Positions 29,133 through 38,447 of a stretch of 64,000 bases of DNA are shown here, in pieces (positions within the stretch are counted from its first letter, which is position 1; every line of letters begins with the position of its first letter). A program made the position numbers and the translations under genes. Source of the DNA: Pseudomonas lundensis (GTDB lineage: Bacteria > Pseudomonadota > Gammaproteobacteria > Pseudomonadales > Pseudomonadaceae); NCBI RefSeq assembly GCF_001042985.1, contig NZ_JYKY01000010.1, forward strand, positions 62,001-126,000, written 5' to 3'. The notes under the pieces were generated by a model. The model was not told the DNA's origin. It saw only the letters and a program-made list of their open reading frames with translations, and did no database searches.

Positions 29133-29672
29133 ATGATTCGTGAAATTTTGAAAATGGGCGATGAACGTCTGCTGCAGGTCGCCAAACCTGTGCCGGATGA
29201 CATGTTCGACTCGCCCGAGTTGTGGCAATTGATCGATGACATGTTGCAAACCATGGAACATGCCGGTGGCGTCGGTCTGGCTGCGCCGCAAATCGGGGTG
29301 GATCTGCAACTGGTGATTTTCGGGTTCGAACACAGTGAGCGTTACCCGGATGCCGAGGCGGTGCCGCAGACCATTCTGATCAATCCGCTTATCACGCCGT
29401 TGAGTCCGGAGGTCGAAGAGGAGTGGGAAGGGTGCTTGTCGGTGCCGGGTTTGCGCGGCGCGGTGGAGCGTTACCAACGGATCCGCTACGAGGGCTTTAC
29501 GCCCAAAGGCGAACCGGTTGTGCGCGAAGCGCAAGGGTTCCACGCACGGGTGGTGCAGCATGAATGCGATCACCTGATTGGCCGCCTGTACCCGTCGCGG
29601 ATCAAGGACTTCAGCAAGTTCGGTTATATCGAGGTGCTATTTCCGGAGCTGGAGCCTGGCACGCTGGAGTAA
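29133..29672 (+). CDS. def: Peptide deformylase
   Basis: 179 residues; removes the formyl group from nascent N-terminal methionine. The three family motifs are intact: GVGLAAPQ (motif 1), [11 protein letters not shown] with the metal Cys (motif 2), and [10 protein letters not shown] with the two metal His and catalytic Glu (motif 3). It lacks the fmt neighbour of the housekeeping copy, so this is probably a second deformylase. Cotranscribed with the BrkB-like gene. Confidence 0.94.
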   Translation: MIREILKMGDERLLQVAKPVPDDMFDSPELWQLIDDMLQTMEHAGGVGLAAPQIGVDLQLVIFGFEHSERYPDAEAVPQTILINPLITPLSPEVEEEWEGCLSVPGLRGAVERYQRIRYEGFTPKGEPVVREAQGFHARVVQHECDHLIGRLYPSRIKDFSKFGYIEVLFPELEPGTLE

Positions 29673-29691
29673 ACGTCCTGCCTCTGTGGTG

Positions 29692-29716
29692 GCTGCCTCG
29701 TTTTTGTTGAGGCAGC
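29692..29716. terminator. Possible bidirectional terminator hairpin between def and GNAT gene
   Basis: GCTGCCTC-GTTTTTGTT-GAGGCAGC, an 8-bp stem between convergent genes, without a U-tail. Confidence 0.4.
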
Positions 29717-29718
29717 GA

Positions 29719-30129
29719 CTACATGCCGATCCCCAGCGCGACCATCGCTTTGTTACGTTGGTAACGCACCAGCCGCTCATGCAAGGCATGGGGCAGTCGG
29801 GTATCGAGCGAGAACCCCAACCTTTCATAAAAGCCCTGCAACCCTGGGTCGCAAAACAACCAGACCGGCCCGTCGCAGGCCGACACCGCGCGATCAATCA
29901 GCGTCGCCGCGACACCTTGTTTGCGCCACTCGGGCGCGACAAACACACCCGTCAACCAATAGCCGTTTGCCACAGGTCGCAGGCACAGCCCGGCGATGAT
30001 TTCTTCTTGCCGCGCCACCCACACTTGCGCGTCTTTGACCGCTTTCATTGACGACTGATGGTGGCGGTAAAACTTGTTCATCAATGGCCATAAAGGCGCA
30101 TCGAGCAGGCTGTAGACAAGGGTGGTCAT
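29719..30129 (-). CDS. GNAT family N-acetyltransferase
   Basis: 136 residues. The acetyl-CoA loop lies at about residues 65-80 (GVFVAPEWRKQGVAATLI, the R-x-x-G-x-A motif), followed by a C-terminal part with LQGFYERLGFSLDTRLP typical of GNAT motif B. Substrate unknown. Start MTTLVYSLLD at 30129 was chosen because upstream codons lack coding character. Confidence 0.82.
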   Translation of the reverse strand: MTTLVYSLLDAPLWPLMNKFYRHHQSSMKAVKDAQVWVARQEEIIAGLCLRPVANGYWLTGVFVAPEWRKQGVAATLIDRAVSACDGPVWLFCDPGLQGFYERLGFSLDTRLPHALHERLVRYQRNKAMVALGIGM

Positions 30130-30423
30130 GTGGGAACTATCGGTGGAGAAGTCGGGCGCCAGTATATACAAAGGCCTGTGGCGCATCCCGCATCGTCCGT
30201 TTGGGAACGTTTTGCAAAATGGGCGGTGCGCCGCAAATTGATGGCCTTTTGCTTGCAACCCTTCATTGGCTGGCTATGCTCATTAATTACGGGGCGCGAA
30301 TAACGAATGCTTGAATCCCCCGAGGTGCGCCTGGCTCCAGCGGCATGAGCCTTGCAAGCTGATGGTTTGTTGTGTCTTGAAGCCTATGACGTATCAATAG
30401 ACAGCATCTCCAGGGATTGAGCC
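30130..30423. other. Gene-free interval upstream of the chemoreceptor
   Basis: About 294 bases between divergent genes. No convincing ORF, RNA or operator seen; it presumably holds both promoters. Confidence 0.5.
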
Positions 30424-31743
30424 ATGTTCGATTTACATCGCAAAGCTGACTTGCTTGAAAATCAACGCCTGAGTTGTTCACTCGAGGAAATGAAGGCCAA
30501 GGTAATGGCCATCAGTCGCTCCATGGCCATCATCGAATTTGCCCCCGACGGCACTATTCTCGATGCCAACGATAATTTTTGCCGGGTCATGGGTTATCCC
30601 GTCGAAGAGCTACGCGGCAAGCATCACCGCCTATTTTGCGAAGAGCCTTACACCCGAAGCGAAGAGTACGCACGATTTTGGCGCGCGCTGGGTGAGGGCG
30701 AAGCCATGAGTGGCACTTACCTGCGACTCGATAAAAGCGGCCGTGAAGTCTGGCTTGAGGCCAGCTATATGCCGATCATTGGCGCCGACAAACAGGTCAG
30801 CAGCGTGATCAAAGTGGCGGCGGACATCACGCAACGTATCCACACCGAACATGAGAACGAAAGCATCGTGAACGCCTTGAGTCGTTCCATGGCGCTAATC
30901 GAGTTTTCGCCGGACGGTTGCGTAATCAACGCCAATCAGAACTTTCTCAACACCATGCATTATTCGTTGGCAGAGATTGTGGGCCAGCACCATGGCATGT
31001 TTTGCACGCCGAGCGAACGAGAGTCGGCGCAGTACAAGGCATTTTGGGCGTCACTCAACCGCGGCGAAGTGCACTCGCGACGATTTGAGCGGCTCGATAA
31101 ATATGGCCGTCAGGTGTTCCTTGGGGCCTCCTATAACCCGATCTTCGATGCCAAGGGCCGTTTATACAAAGTGGTGAAATTCGCCAGTGATATCACGGCT
31201 CAAGTCACCAACCTGCAAACAGCGGCCGAATCAGCCCATGCCACTTCGGTGCAAAACGATGCAAGTGCGCAGAAAGGTTCTGAGGTGGTTCAGCAAACGG
31301 TGCAAATCATCGAGGCCATCTCCCAGGACCTGAACGAGGCAGCGCAGAGCATCGATGCGGTCAGCAAGCAATCGGACAGCATCGGCAAGATTGTGCAAAC
31401 AATTCGCAGCATCGCCGATCAGACCAACTTGCTGGCACTCAATGCGGCCATTGAAGCGGCGCGTGCCGGAGAGCATGGGCGGGGTTTTGCCGTGGTGGCC
31501 GATGAGGTCAGAAGCCTGGCCGCGCGCACCAGTGCGGCAACTGTGGAAATAGTAGAAGTGGTGCGCAAGAACCACGACTTGTCCCTTAATGCCGTCAACA
31601 GCATGCAATCGAGTCTGAGCCGAACAGGATTGGGCGTTGAACTGGCCAATGAAGCCGGGGTGGCGATTCTGGAGATTCAGCAAGGCTCCAGGCACGTGGT
31701 AGACGCTATCAGCCAGTTCAACGCCACGTTGCAGTTGCACTAA
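30424..31743 (+). CDS. Soluble PAS-PAS methyl-accepting chemotaxis protein, BdlA-like
   Basis: 439 residues without membrane helices. Two PAS domains in tandem (about 30-140 and 155-265) share the sequence pattern [19 protein letters not shown] and [19 protein letters not shown], and each ends in an ITQR/ITAQ linker. A short MCP signalling domain follows (about 275-420) with the kinase-contact tip [21 protein letters not shown] and [14 protein letters not shown]. Order and size match BdlA, the P. aeruginosa sensor for biofilm dispersion, which lacks long methylation helices as here. PAS cofactors cannot be seen from sequence. Transcribed alone; ends at an inverted repeat. Confidence 0.87.
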   Translation: MFDLHRKADLLENQRLSCSLEEMKAKVMAISRSMAIIEFAPDGTILDANDNFCRVMGYPVEELRGKHHRLFCEEPYTRSEEYARFWRALGEGEAMSGTYLRLDKSGREVWLEASYMPIIGADKQVSSVIKVAADITQRIHTEHENESIVNALSRSMALIEFSPDGCVINANQNFLNTMHYSLAEIVGQHHGMFCTPSERESAQYKAFWASLNRGEVHSRRFERLDKYGRQVFLGASYNPIFDAKGRLYKVVKFASDITAQVTNLQTAAESAHATSVQNDASAQKGSEVVQQTVQIIEAISQDLNEAAQSIDAVSKQSDSIGKIVQTIRSIADQTNLLALNAAIEAARAGEHGRGFAVVADEVRSLAARTSAATVEIVEVVRKNHDLSLNAVNSMQSSLSRTGLGVELANEAGVAILEIQQGSRHVVDAISQFNATLQLH

Positions 31744-31756
31744 CCGGTCTTTCACA

Positions 31757-31780
31757 TTGCCTGTCAGCGATGACAGGCAA
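31757..31780. terminator. Inverted repeat between convergent genes, probable terminator
   Basis: TTGCCTGTCA-GCGA-TGACAGGCAA, a perfect 10-bp stem, between the chemoreceptor and the convergent small gene. No U-tail on either side. Confidence 0.45.
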
Positions 31781-31783
31781 GCG

Positions 31784-32248
31784 CTAAACCTGCTCTTCTT
31801 GTTTGTGTCGGGCACTTTCAGCGTGTTTGAGGGCTTCTTTGTGTTGCATCAAATCGCTGATTTTGTCGTTGATCGCTTGCTGCTTTTCGGGCGGCATGGC
31901 TTTTACGTCGTCCTCGGTCAGGCCCATTTCCTTCAAAAACTGTTCACGAATGCGCTCCGCCACAGGCGTGTCCATGTAGTCCTTGAAGGCTTGGGTGGCA
32001 GTTCCTTGGGTGGCAGCGGTTTCAGGCACGCTGGCCTGCAACAGCACGCGGGTTTTGGCGAAGGCGGCGTTGACGTTATCGGCCTGAGCATTGCCGGCCG
32101 CCGACGTCGGCGTGGCTTGAATATTGGTCAGCGGCTGGCTGTTTTGCAGTTGACCGTTGTACAGCGCGCTGGCGGCCCCTGTGACAGGGTCCAGGTCCGG
32201 GCGCTGGGTCTTCAGGAGGGTCGAGGTGTTTTGCGCAGTAACTAGCAT
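31784..32248 (-). CDS. Conserved protein of unknown function
   Basis: 154 residues. The N-terminal half is low-complexity (QNSQPLTNIQATPTSAAGNAQ), then a helical segment (FKDYMDTPVAERIREQFLKEMGLTEDDVKAMPPEKQQ) ending in a Lys/Glu-rich coiled tail. The layout recalls flagellar or secretion-associated Pseudomonas small proteins but I do not recognise a family. Start at 32248 has AGGG in position. Lies downstream of gntR in the same direction across 150 bases that include a hairpin. Confidence 0.65.
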   Translation of the reverse strand: MLVTAQNTSTLLKTQRPDLDPVTGAASALYNGQLQNSQPLTNIQATPTSAAGNAQADNVNAAFAKTRVLLQASVPETAATQGTATQAFKDYMDTPVAERIREQFLKEMGLTEDDVKAMPPEKQQAINDKISDLMQHKEALKHAESARHKQEEQV

Positions 32249-32342
32249 GCGTGAGCCCTGTTCAAATCGTCGATAGCCACTTATCGAGCAATTAGCATGC
32301 CGGGCACGCTCACCCCCGTCCCGCGCGGGGCCTGGCGGTCAA

Positions 32343-32371
32343 CGGCAAGGCCGGGCGGAGAAACCTTGCCG
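32343..32371 (-). terminator. Candidate terminator hairpin after gntR
   Basis: CGGCAAGG...CCTTGCCG, 8-bp stem with a GC-rich loop that can form an alternative GGGCGG/CCGCCC pairing; no U-tail. Weak. Confidence 0.3.
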
Positions 32372-32401
32372 CCCGCTTGCCGCTTTTGGGCCGGTTAAGG
32401 A

Positions 32402-33433
32402 TTAACTGCTTTCGCGCACCATCAATTCAAACCCCATGTCTTGCACAGGATTGGCGACTCGATTACCCGCCATCAGGGTCAGCATTTGTTCCGCCGCACG
32501 ACGGCCAATGGCTTCGCGAGGCGTGCGAATGCTGCTGAGCCGCGGCACCATAAACTCGGAAGAGGGCAGGTCGTTGAACCCCAGCATGGCGATTTGTTCA
32601 GGGATTTTGATCCCGAACCGCGCCGCTTCCAGCAAGGCGCCGTGGGCAAGGTCGTCATTGCCGAAGAAAATGGCATCCACCTGCGGGTGTGCGGCTATCA
32701 ACTGCAAGAACAACTCGCCACCCAGCCCCACGGATGAAGGGCGTGGCGTCAGCACCTCAAGGTCCGGGTTGTAAAGGCCGACGGCTTGCAGCGCGCGCCG
32801 ATAGCCTTCACCGCGCAGCAAGGTGCGTTGGTCGAGTTGTGCCCCTATATAAGCCAGGTGTTGACGGCCGCTGGAAATCAAATGGTGCGCGGCGGTCTCG
32901 CCCGCTTCCAACTGGGAGAACCCTACGCAGTTCAGTCCGGCGCCCGCGTCCAGTTCCATCATGTACACGCAGGGCACATTGCTGGACTCGATCATGCGCC
33001 GTGAGCTTTCAGAGCGATCGAACCCGGTCAGCAGCAGCCCGCGCGGCTGGTACGCCATGTAGTTGCGCAGCAGGTCTTCTTCTTCGTCACGCGAGTAATG
33101 GAAGTTGCCGATCAAGACTTCAAAACCCTTGGGCCGTAATACCGAATGGATGGCTTCGAGGGTGTCGATAAACAGCAGGTTGGACAACGACGGGACTAAA
33201 ACCACCACCGAATGGCTCTGGGCCGAGGCCAAGGCACGTGCCGCGGGGTTGACCACGTAGTTCAGGTCGGCGGCGGCTTGGCGCACTTTTTCGGCCAGTT
33301 CGGTGGCCACACTGCTGATGCCGCGCAATGCGCGCGAGGCTGTAATAGGGCTGACGCCTGCCAGTCGGGCGACTTCATTGAGGGTCGGGCGGCCCGTTGT
33401 GCGGGTATTTTTATCGTTTTTGACGGAGGTCAT
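32402..33433 (-). CDS. gntR: Gluconate-utilisation repressor GntR, LacI family
   Basis: 343 residues. LacI-type helix-turn-helix at the N-terminus (TLNEVARLAGVSPITASRALRG, about residues 14-35) with the hinge helix NPAARALASAQS, then a periplasmic-binding-protein-like effector domain ending with PRLSSIRTPREAIGRRAAEQML. Start at 33433 (MTSVKNDKN) was chosen since the longer frame upstream overlaps the operator region. It is divergent from gntK-gntP, and three related operator boxes surround this locus; gluconate or 6-phosphogluconate is the expected inducer. Confidence 0.92.
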   Translation of the reverse strand: MTSVKNDKNTRTTGRPTLNEVARLAGVSPITASRALRGISSVATELAEKVRQAAADLNYVVNPAARALASAQSHSVVVLVPSLSNLLFIDTLEAIHSVLRPKGFEVLIGNFHYSRDEEEDLLRNYMAYQPRGLLLTGFDRSESSRRMIESSNVPCVYMMELDAGAGLNCVGFSQLEAGETAAHHLISSGRQHLAYIGAQLDQRTLLRGEGYRRALQAVGLYNPDLEVLTPRPSSVGLGGELFLQLIAAHPQVDAIFFGNDDLAHGALLEAARFGIKIPEQIAMLGFNDLPSSEFMVPRLSSIRTPREAIGRRAAEQMLTLMAGNRVANPVQDMGFELMVRESS

Positions 33434-33460
33434 CGCGGCTTGCCAAACAAAAAACAAGCC

Positions 33461-33476
33461 ACTAAGGTAGCGCTGT
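33461..33476. promoter_or_regulatory. GntR operator 1 (next to gntR)
   Basis: ACTAAGGTAGCGCT matches the reported GntR pattern AC-N-AAG-N-TAGCGCT exactly and continues with GT. It lies 28 bases before the gntR start codon, suited to autorepression. Confidence 0.72.
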
Positions 33477-33625
33477 CCACGGATGCCCGCAATTGCCTGA
33501 TTGTCGGCACTCCGGTTACCCCAGCTTTGTATGTCGAGAGCGTCACCGCGTCTCCCCACAAAAATGAGAAATAGACGTCGGTAGCCCCGGCTTTGTGCTT
33601 TGCTTTCAGGTACTGAACGCACGGA

Positions 33626-33643
33626 CAAAGACAGCGCTGTCTA
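33626..33643. promoter_or_regulatory. GntR operator 2 (before gntK)
   Basis: Centred on the perfect palindrome AGACAGCGCTGTCT at 33629-33642, sharing the AGCGCTGTC core with operator 1. It lies 18 bases before the gntK start. Confidence 0.65.
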
Positions 33644-33659
33644 CGGACTGAGGTGTTTC

Positions 33660-34193
33660 ATGAGTCAACCTATCACTGCCCTGGTCATCATGGGTGTTGC
33701 CGGCTGCGGCAAATCCAGCGTGAGCCAGGCATTGTGCCTGCTCAATGGCGCGACCCCGATTGAGGGTGACGCGTTTCACCCCGCGGCCAACATTGCCAAG
33801 ATGAGTGCCGGGATCCCCCTGACCGACGACGACCGTGCCGGATGGCTGGCCAGCCTGGCAGACGAGTTGCGCCTTGCCGTTGAGCGGGGCCAGCGCCCGG
33901 TATTGACCTGCTCGGCGCTCAAGTTGCGTTATCGCGAGCGTCTGCGCAGCGCCGTCGACGGTTTGGGCTTCGTGTTCCTTGAGTTGACGCCCGAAGTAGC
34001 GGCAGATCGGGTGGCTCATCGCCCCGGGCATTTCATGCCCAAAACCCTGATTGACAGCCAGTTCGCTGCCCTTGAATCGCCGGTCAATGAACCTCTGGTG
34101 TTGACCCTGAACGCGGCCACCCATGACATCGATGAGCTGGCGTCTCAGGCCCGCGATTGGTGGCATGAACATTCGTTGCAGACAACCCCATGA
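33660..34193 (+). CDS. gntK: Gluconokinase
   Basis: 177 residues; phosphorylates gluconate to 6-phosphogluconate. P-loop VMGVAGCGKSSVSQAL at the N-terminus, EGDAFHPAANIAKMSAGIPLTDDDR, and CSALKLRYRERLR are typical of GntK. Start at 33660 has GAGGT before it. Lies between gntR and gntP; product enters the Entner-Doudoroff genes at the left of the window. Confidence 0.95.
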   Translation: MSQPITALVIMGVAGCGKSSVSQALCLLNGATPIEGDAFHPAANIAKMSAGIPLTDDDRAGWLASLADELRLAVERGQRPVLTCSALKLRYRERLRSAVDGLGFVFLELTPEVAADRVAHRPGHFMPKTLIDSQFAALESPVNEPLVLTLNAATHDIDELASQARDWWHEHSLQTTP

Positions 34194-34207
34194 TTTTGCA
34201 TAAAAAA

Positions 34208-34219
34208 GACAGCGCTATC
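34208..34219. promoter_or_regulatory. GntR operator 3 (before gntP)
   Basis: GACAGCGCTATC, whose reverse complement GATAGCGCTGTC carries the same core as operators 1 and 2. It lies in the 85-base gntK-gntP gap, which implies gntP has its own regulated promoter. Confidence 0.6.
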
Positions 34220-34252
34220 CGACTCATCCCCGGCTGCACATTCGCGCCCGAT

Positions 34253-34263
34253 AACAACAACAA
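34253..34263 (+). promoter_or_regulatory. Crc/Hfq CA motif before gntP
   Basis: AACAACAACAA contains AAnAAnAA and sits a few bases before the CAGGAGA ribosome-binding site. Confidence 0.6.
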
Positions 34264-34278
34264 GCCAGGAGACGCCCC

Positions 34279-35631
34279 ATGCTAGGCATGTCCCAGAACA
34301 CCTTTCTACTGCTTGACGCTGTCGTCACCATCATCGGGTTGATCGTGTTGATCACCCGGTTCAAGCTACACCCGTTTATCGCGTTGATTATTGCCTCGGC
34401 GTTCCTCGGCCTGACCTCGGGCATGCCTACGGACAAAATCATCAAGTCTTTCCAGGACGGGTTCGGTGGCGTGCTGGGCTTTGTCGGCATCATCCTCGCG
34501 CTGGGCACCATGCTCGGCAAAATGATGGCCGACTCAGGCGGGGCCGATCAGATCGCCCGCACCCTGATTCGCGCGTTCGGTAAAGAGCGCGTGCAGTGGG
34601 CGATGATGTTCGCTGCGTTCCTGGTGGGCATTCCGCTGTTTTTCGAGATCGGTTTTGTCCTGCTGATTCCGTTGGTGTTCATCGTGGCGCGCCGCACCGG
34701 CGTGTCGTTGATCAAGATCGGCATTCCGCTGCTGGCCGGTTTGTCTGCCGTCCATGGCCTGGTGCCTCCGCATCCGGGACCGTTGCTGGCCATTGGGGTC
34801 TTTGGCGCAGACATCGGTAAGACCATTCTGTATGGCCTGATCGTTGCCTTGCCGACGGCCATCATCGCGGGGCCGATCTACGGCAGCTTTATCTCCAAGT
34901 ACATTCCCGGCAACCCGTCCCAGGAACTGGTGGATCAACTGGCCAGCGAGCCGGAATCCAGCAGCCTGCCGAGTTTCGGCATCACGCTGGCCACGGTGTT
35001 GCTGCCGGTGTTCCTGATGTTGCTCAAGACCTTTGCCGACGTGGCGTTGCCCGACGGTAACTTCTTCCGCGGCTGGATGGACATGATCGGCCACCCGATC
35101 ACCGCGCTGTTGCTGGCCTTGCTGCTGTCGCTGTACACCTTTGGCGCGCGTCAGGGCATCGACTCCAAGCGCATCCTCAAATTACTGGACGCGAGCCTGG
35201 CGCCGACGGCGGCGATCATTTTGATCATTGGTGCTGGCGGTGGTTTCAAGCAAATGCTGGTGGCCAGCGGTGTGGGCGACGTGATCGGTCACATGGCGGT
35301 GAATGCGCAAATTTCGCCGATTCTACTGGCGTGGCTGGTGGCGGCGGTGATTCGGATTGCGACCGGTTCCGCGACCGTTGCAACCATCACCGGCGCAGGC
35401 ATTGTGCTGCCGGTGGTGGACTTGATTCCGGGCGTGAACCGCGAGCTGCTGGTGCTGGCGACGGGCGCAGGTTCGTTGATCCTGTCCCATGTGAACGATG
35501 CGGGGTTCTGGCTGGTCAAGCAGTACTTCAACATGACCGTGGCTGAAACATTCAAAACCTGGACCGCGATGGAAACCATTCTGTCGGTGGTCGGTTTGAT
35601 CTTCATCCTGCTGCTGTCGCTGGTGGTTTAA
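34279..35631 (+). CDS. gntP: Gluconate:proton symporter, GntP family
   Basis: 450 residues, about 12 membrane helices. LLLDAVVTIIGLIVLITRFKLHP, FVGIILALGTMLGKMMADSGGADQIA and the VPPHPGPLLAIGVFGAD motif are family signatures; the last lies at about residue 160. CAGGAG precedes the ATG. Imports gluconate for GntK. A GntR box and a CA motif lie in its leader; a strong terminator ends the unit. Confidence 0.95.
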   Translation: MLGMSQNTFLLLDAVVTIIGLIVLITRFKLHPFIALIIASAFLGLTSGMPTDKIIKSFQDGFGGVLGFVGIILALGTMLGKMMADSGGADQIARTLIRAFGKERVQWAMMFAAFLVGIPLFFEIGFVLLIPLVFIVARRTGVSLIKIGIPLLAGLSAVHGLVPPHPGPLLAIGVFGADIGKTILYGLIVALPTAIIAGPIYGSFISKYIPGNPSQELVDQLASEPESSSLPSFGITLATVLLPVFLMLLKTFADVALPDGNFFRGWMDMIGHPITALLLALLLSLYTFGARQGIDSKRILKLLDASLAPTAAIILIIGAGGGFKQMLVASGVGDVIGHMAVNAQISPILLAWLVAAVIRIATGSATVATITGAGIVLPVVDLIPGVNRELLVLATGAGSLILSHVNDAGFWLVKQYFNMTVAETFKTWTAMETILSVVGLIFILLLSLVV

Positions 35632-35639
35632 ACCCCAGC

Positions 35640-35677
35640 CCCCGCCGGCGCGAATGCGTTCGCACCGGCGGGGTCTT
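35640..35677. terminator. Bidirectional terminator between gntP and alaC
   Basis: CCCCGCCGG...CCGGCGGGG with an inner GCGAA/TTCGC pairing, then TCTTT. Confidence 0.8.
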
Positions 35678-36886
35678 TCAGTTGGCGCTCACGCCATCTG
35701 CACGGAACATGGCGCGAATGCCGCGCACCGCCTGACGAATTCGATCCTGATTTTCGATCAGCGCAAAGCGCACATGGTCATCGCCATATTCACCAAATCC
35801 TACGCCCGGTGAGACGCAGACTTTGGCGTCCGCTAGCAGCTTCTTGGCAAATTCCAGCGACCCCATAGACGCGTAGGCCTCAGGGATCTTGGCCCACACA
35901 TACATGGACGCTTTCGGGTTTTCGACCATCCAGCCCAGCTCATGCAGCCCTTTGACCAGTACGTTACGGCGCTGGCGGTACTGCTCGGCAATGTCTTTCA
36001 CGCACTGTTGATCGCCTTCCAGGGCAGCAATGGCGGCGACTTGCAACGGTGTGAAGGTGCCGTAGTCGTGGTAGCTCTTGATGCGCGCCAGCGCGCTGAC
36101 CAGTTCGGCATTACCCACCATGAAACCAATGCGCCAGCCTGCCATGTTGTAGCTTTTTGACAGGGTGAAAAACTCCACGGCGATGTCTTTTGCCCCCGGC
36201 ACTTGCATGATCGAAGGGGCCTTCCAGCCGTCGTACACGATGTCAGCGTAGGCCAGGTCGTGCACCACCAGCACGTCATATTGTTTGGCCAGCGCCACCA
36301 CGCGCTCGAAGAAATCCAGCTCAACGCACTGCGCGGTGGGATTGGACGGGAAGCCCAGAATCATCATTTTTGGCTTGGGAATCGATCCGCGGATGGCTTT
36401 TTCCAGCTCGGCGAAAAAGTCTACGCCGGGAATCAGCGGCACTGACCGCACTTGCGCGCCCGCGATGACAGCCCCGTAGATGTGGATCGGATAGCTGGGG
36501 TTGGGCACGAGCACCGTGTCGCCCTGATCCAGCGTGGCCAGCATCAAATGCGCGAGGCCTTCCTTGGAACCGATGGTGACAATGGCTTCGTCTTCAGGGT
36601 CGATGTCGACGTTGTAGCGATCGGCATACCAGCGGGAAATAGCCCGGCGCAGGCGTGGGATGCCGCGCGAAGTGGAGTAGCCATGGGTGTCTTCGCGTTG
36701 TGCGACCGTGCAGAGTTTTTCAACGATGTGCGGCGGTGTCGGGCCGTCAGGGTTGCCCATGCTGAAGTCGATAATGTCTTCGCCACGGCGCCGCGCAGCC
36801 ATTTTCAGCTCGGCGGTGATGTTGAACACATACGGGGGGAGTCGATCGATGCGCGCAAAGCGGCGCGGCGAACCTTGGTCTGCCAT
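35678..36886 (-). CDS. alaC: Glutamate-pyruvate (alanine) aminotransferase
   Basis: 402 residues, fold-type I aminotransferase of the AlaC/YfdZ group. [60 protein letters not shown] with PLP-contacting Asp and Tyr, and the Schiff-base Lys in [16 protein letters not shown] are clear. Start [22 protein letters not shown] was chosen as the family N-terminus ([20 protein letters not shown] within it); longer in-frame starts are unlikely. Transcribed alone. Confidence 0.9.
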   Translation of the reverse strand: MADQGSPRRFARIDRLPPYVFNITAELKMAARRRGEDIIDFSMGNPDGPTPPHIVEKLCTVAQREDTHGYSTSRGIPRLRRAISRWYADRYNVDIDPEDEAIVTIGSKEGLAHLMLATLDQGDTVLVPNPSYPIHIYGAVIAGAQVRSVPLIPGVDFFAELEKAIRGSIPKPKMMILGFPSNPTAQCVELDFFERVVALAKQYDVLVVHDLAYADIVYDGWKAPSIMQVPGAKDIAVEFFTLSKSYNMAGWRIGFMVGNAELVSALARIKSYHDYGTFTPLQVAAIAALEGDQQCVKDIAEQYRQRRNVLVKGLHELGWMVENPKASMYVWAKIPEAYASMGSLEFAKKLLADAKVCVSPGVGFGEYGDDHVRFALIENQDRIRQAVRGIRAMFRADGVSAN

Positions 36887-37051
36887 GTTGGCCTCTGATA
36901 CGTAAGCGCCCGGAACCGTCCGAGCGACGTGAACCACTGCGGTGGTCCGGGCCAAACAATAAGGTCGATGGTGGCCTTTTGTCTAGGGGCTGTCAGCGGC
37001 GATTTTCGATGAGACGCGATGATTCTGTTCTGGCATGTGAGGGCGATGCCT

Positions 37052-37570
37052 TTAACCCGCTTGCTGGCTCGCCAAGGGGGGGGGCAGCGCCAAGGTCAAA
37101 CACCGCTCGCCCTGATACGCCTCACCCCCTTCAATCCAGCCCTGGCCCTTGTAAAAATGCAGGGCTGACGTGTTGAACGGGCTGACGGAGAGCATCAGTT
37201 GGTTGATCTCTGGCCAGTAACCGTGCAGTTGCCGGGCTAACAGGTTGAGGCAGGTTTTGCCGATCCCTTGGCCCTGAAGGCGTTTGTCGACCTGAAACGC
37301 ATGCACGGTGGCGCTGCCCGGTTCGGCCCAATGCGCCAGCAGCGGTGCGCGCTTGAGTAGTAAAAATGCCACGGGCAGGTCATCGCCCAGCAGCACGAAC
37401 CCTTTGATACCGGCATGTGGGGTAGCCGGCAGAGAGTACAGGGCGCATTCAATGTCGCCGCAGTAGGGGAGCTGCTCCGGATGGACGTTGATGGCACGCA
37501 GTTGCTGGCGTTGTTCAGCCGTCAGGTCATCGTAAGTGCAAAGGCGGGTAAGCATGGCGAGGTCTGTCAT
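37052..37570 (-). CDS. GNAT family N-acetyltransferase
   Basis: 172 residues. Acetyl-CoA motif DKRLQGQGIGKTCLNLLARQL at mid-protein (QGQGIGKT) and the C-terminal LSVSPFNTSALHFYKGQGWIEGGEAY match acetyltransferases of the small-molecule/peptide type. Ribosome-binding sites are poor for the candidate starts at 37570 and 37555; I list the longer. It begins 49 bases after the MddA-like gene ends, in the same direction. Confidence 0.82.
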   Translation of the reverse strand: MTDLAMLTRLCTYDDLTAEQRQQLRAINVHPEQLPYCGDIECALYSLPATPHAGIKGFVLLGDDLPVAFLLLKRAPLLAHWAEPGSATVHAFQVDKRLQGQGIGKTCLNLLARQLHGYWPEINQLMLSVSPFNTSALHFYKGQGWIEGGEAYQGERCLTLALPPPLASQQAG

Positions 37571-37619
37571 GGCGCAATGGAAGAGCTCACAGGTGAGCGT
37601 TAAAGCGGTGCGCCAGTGT

Positions 37620-38447
37620 CTACTCATCTTCGCTGCAAATACATCCTTTTTGCGGGCTCAAGACCGGGAGTTTTCTGCGACCGACAAACGGGATGAGCCT
37701 GCCGATGCGTTGTTGGTAACGCCGGTAGGGATCGCCAAACAGCACCAGCAGATCTTTTTCCTCAAGTCGGCTGCCAATCACGATATACAGCGTGCAGGTC
37801 ACGGCGAACACCAGTCGCCCGACGGTCATGTGCGGCGTCGCCCAGAAGGCCATCAGAAAACCGGCATACATCGGGTGCCGCACGACTCTGTACAGAAGCG
37901 GGGTTTTGAAAGAGGTATCGGGTGCTTTTAACCGCAGAACAGTGTCCAGTGCCTGCTTGATGCCGAACAGTTCAAGGTGGCTGATCAGAAACGTAGCCAC
38001 CAGTACCAGAGCCCAGCCCAGCCAATACACCCCTGTCAGCAGGGCGACGGCCAAAGGGGACTCGATGCGCCACACGGTGATGCTGACCGGTTGCCACAGC
38101 CAGATCATCAGCGCCAGCACCGCACTGCTGAACAGCACATAGGTTGCGCGTTCAATCGGTGCCGGCACGAACCTGAGCCACCAGTGTTTGAAGGTTTTGC
38201 GCGCCATACCGCTGTGTTGAATGGCGAACAGGGTAATCAGCAGCACATCGATCCCGATTGCCCATGGCCAGGGTACCCGGCTGACGGCGGTATCGATGCC
38301 TTTAGGGACGCCAATCGAGCTGAGAAAGCCGATGAAGTAGATAAAGACCAACAGAAAGAGCGCGTAACTCAGAAGGCTGTAGGCCAAAGCGGCAAGTTTG
38401 CCCGCGAGGGTGGAAATGGACGATTCCAAGCGTGTATTGCCGTGCAT
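37620..38447 (-). CDS. mddA: Probable methanethiol S-methyltransferase (MddA), membrane
   Basis: 275 residues with five or six membrane helices (AYSLLSYALFLLVFIYFIGFL, IGIDVLLITLFAI, TYVLFSSAVLALMIWLW, VALLTGVYWLGWALVLVA). The C-terminal methyltransferase core YRVVRHPMYAGFLMAFWA, TPHMTVGRLVFAV and the SAM-site Glu pair in SRLEEKDLLVLFGDPYRRYQQ fit the MddA branch of the isoprenylcysteine methyltransferase/NnrU superfamily. MddA methylates methanethiol to dimethyl sulphide using S-adenosylmethionine and was described in P. deceptionensis. The alternative is an NnrU-like protein of unknown role, but the HPMY-TPHMTVG core favours MddA. Confidence 0.7.
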   Translation of the reverse strand: MHGNTRLESSISTLAGKLAALAYSLLSYALFLLVFIYFIGFLSSIGVPKGIDTAVSRVPWPWAIGIDVLLITLFAIQHSGMARKTFKHWWLRFVPAPIERATYVLFSSAVLALMIWLWQPVSITVWRIESPLAVALLTGVYWLGWALVLVATFLISHLELFGIKQALDTVLRLKAPDTSFKTPLLYRVVRHPMYAGFLMAFWATPHMTVGRLVFAVTCTLYIVIGSRLEEKDLLVLFGDPYRRYQQRIGRLIPFVGRRKLPVLSPQKGCICSEDE

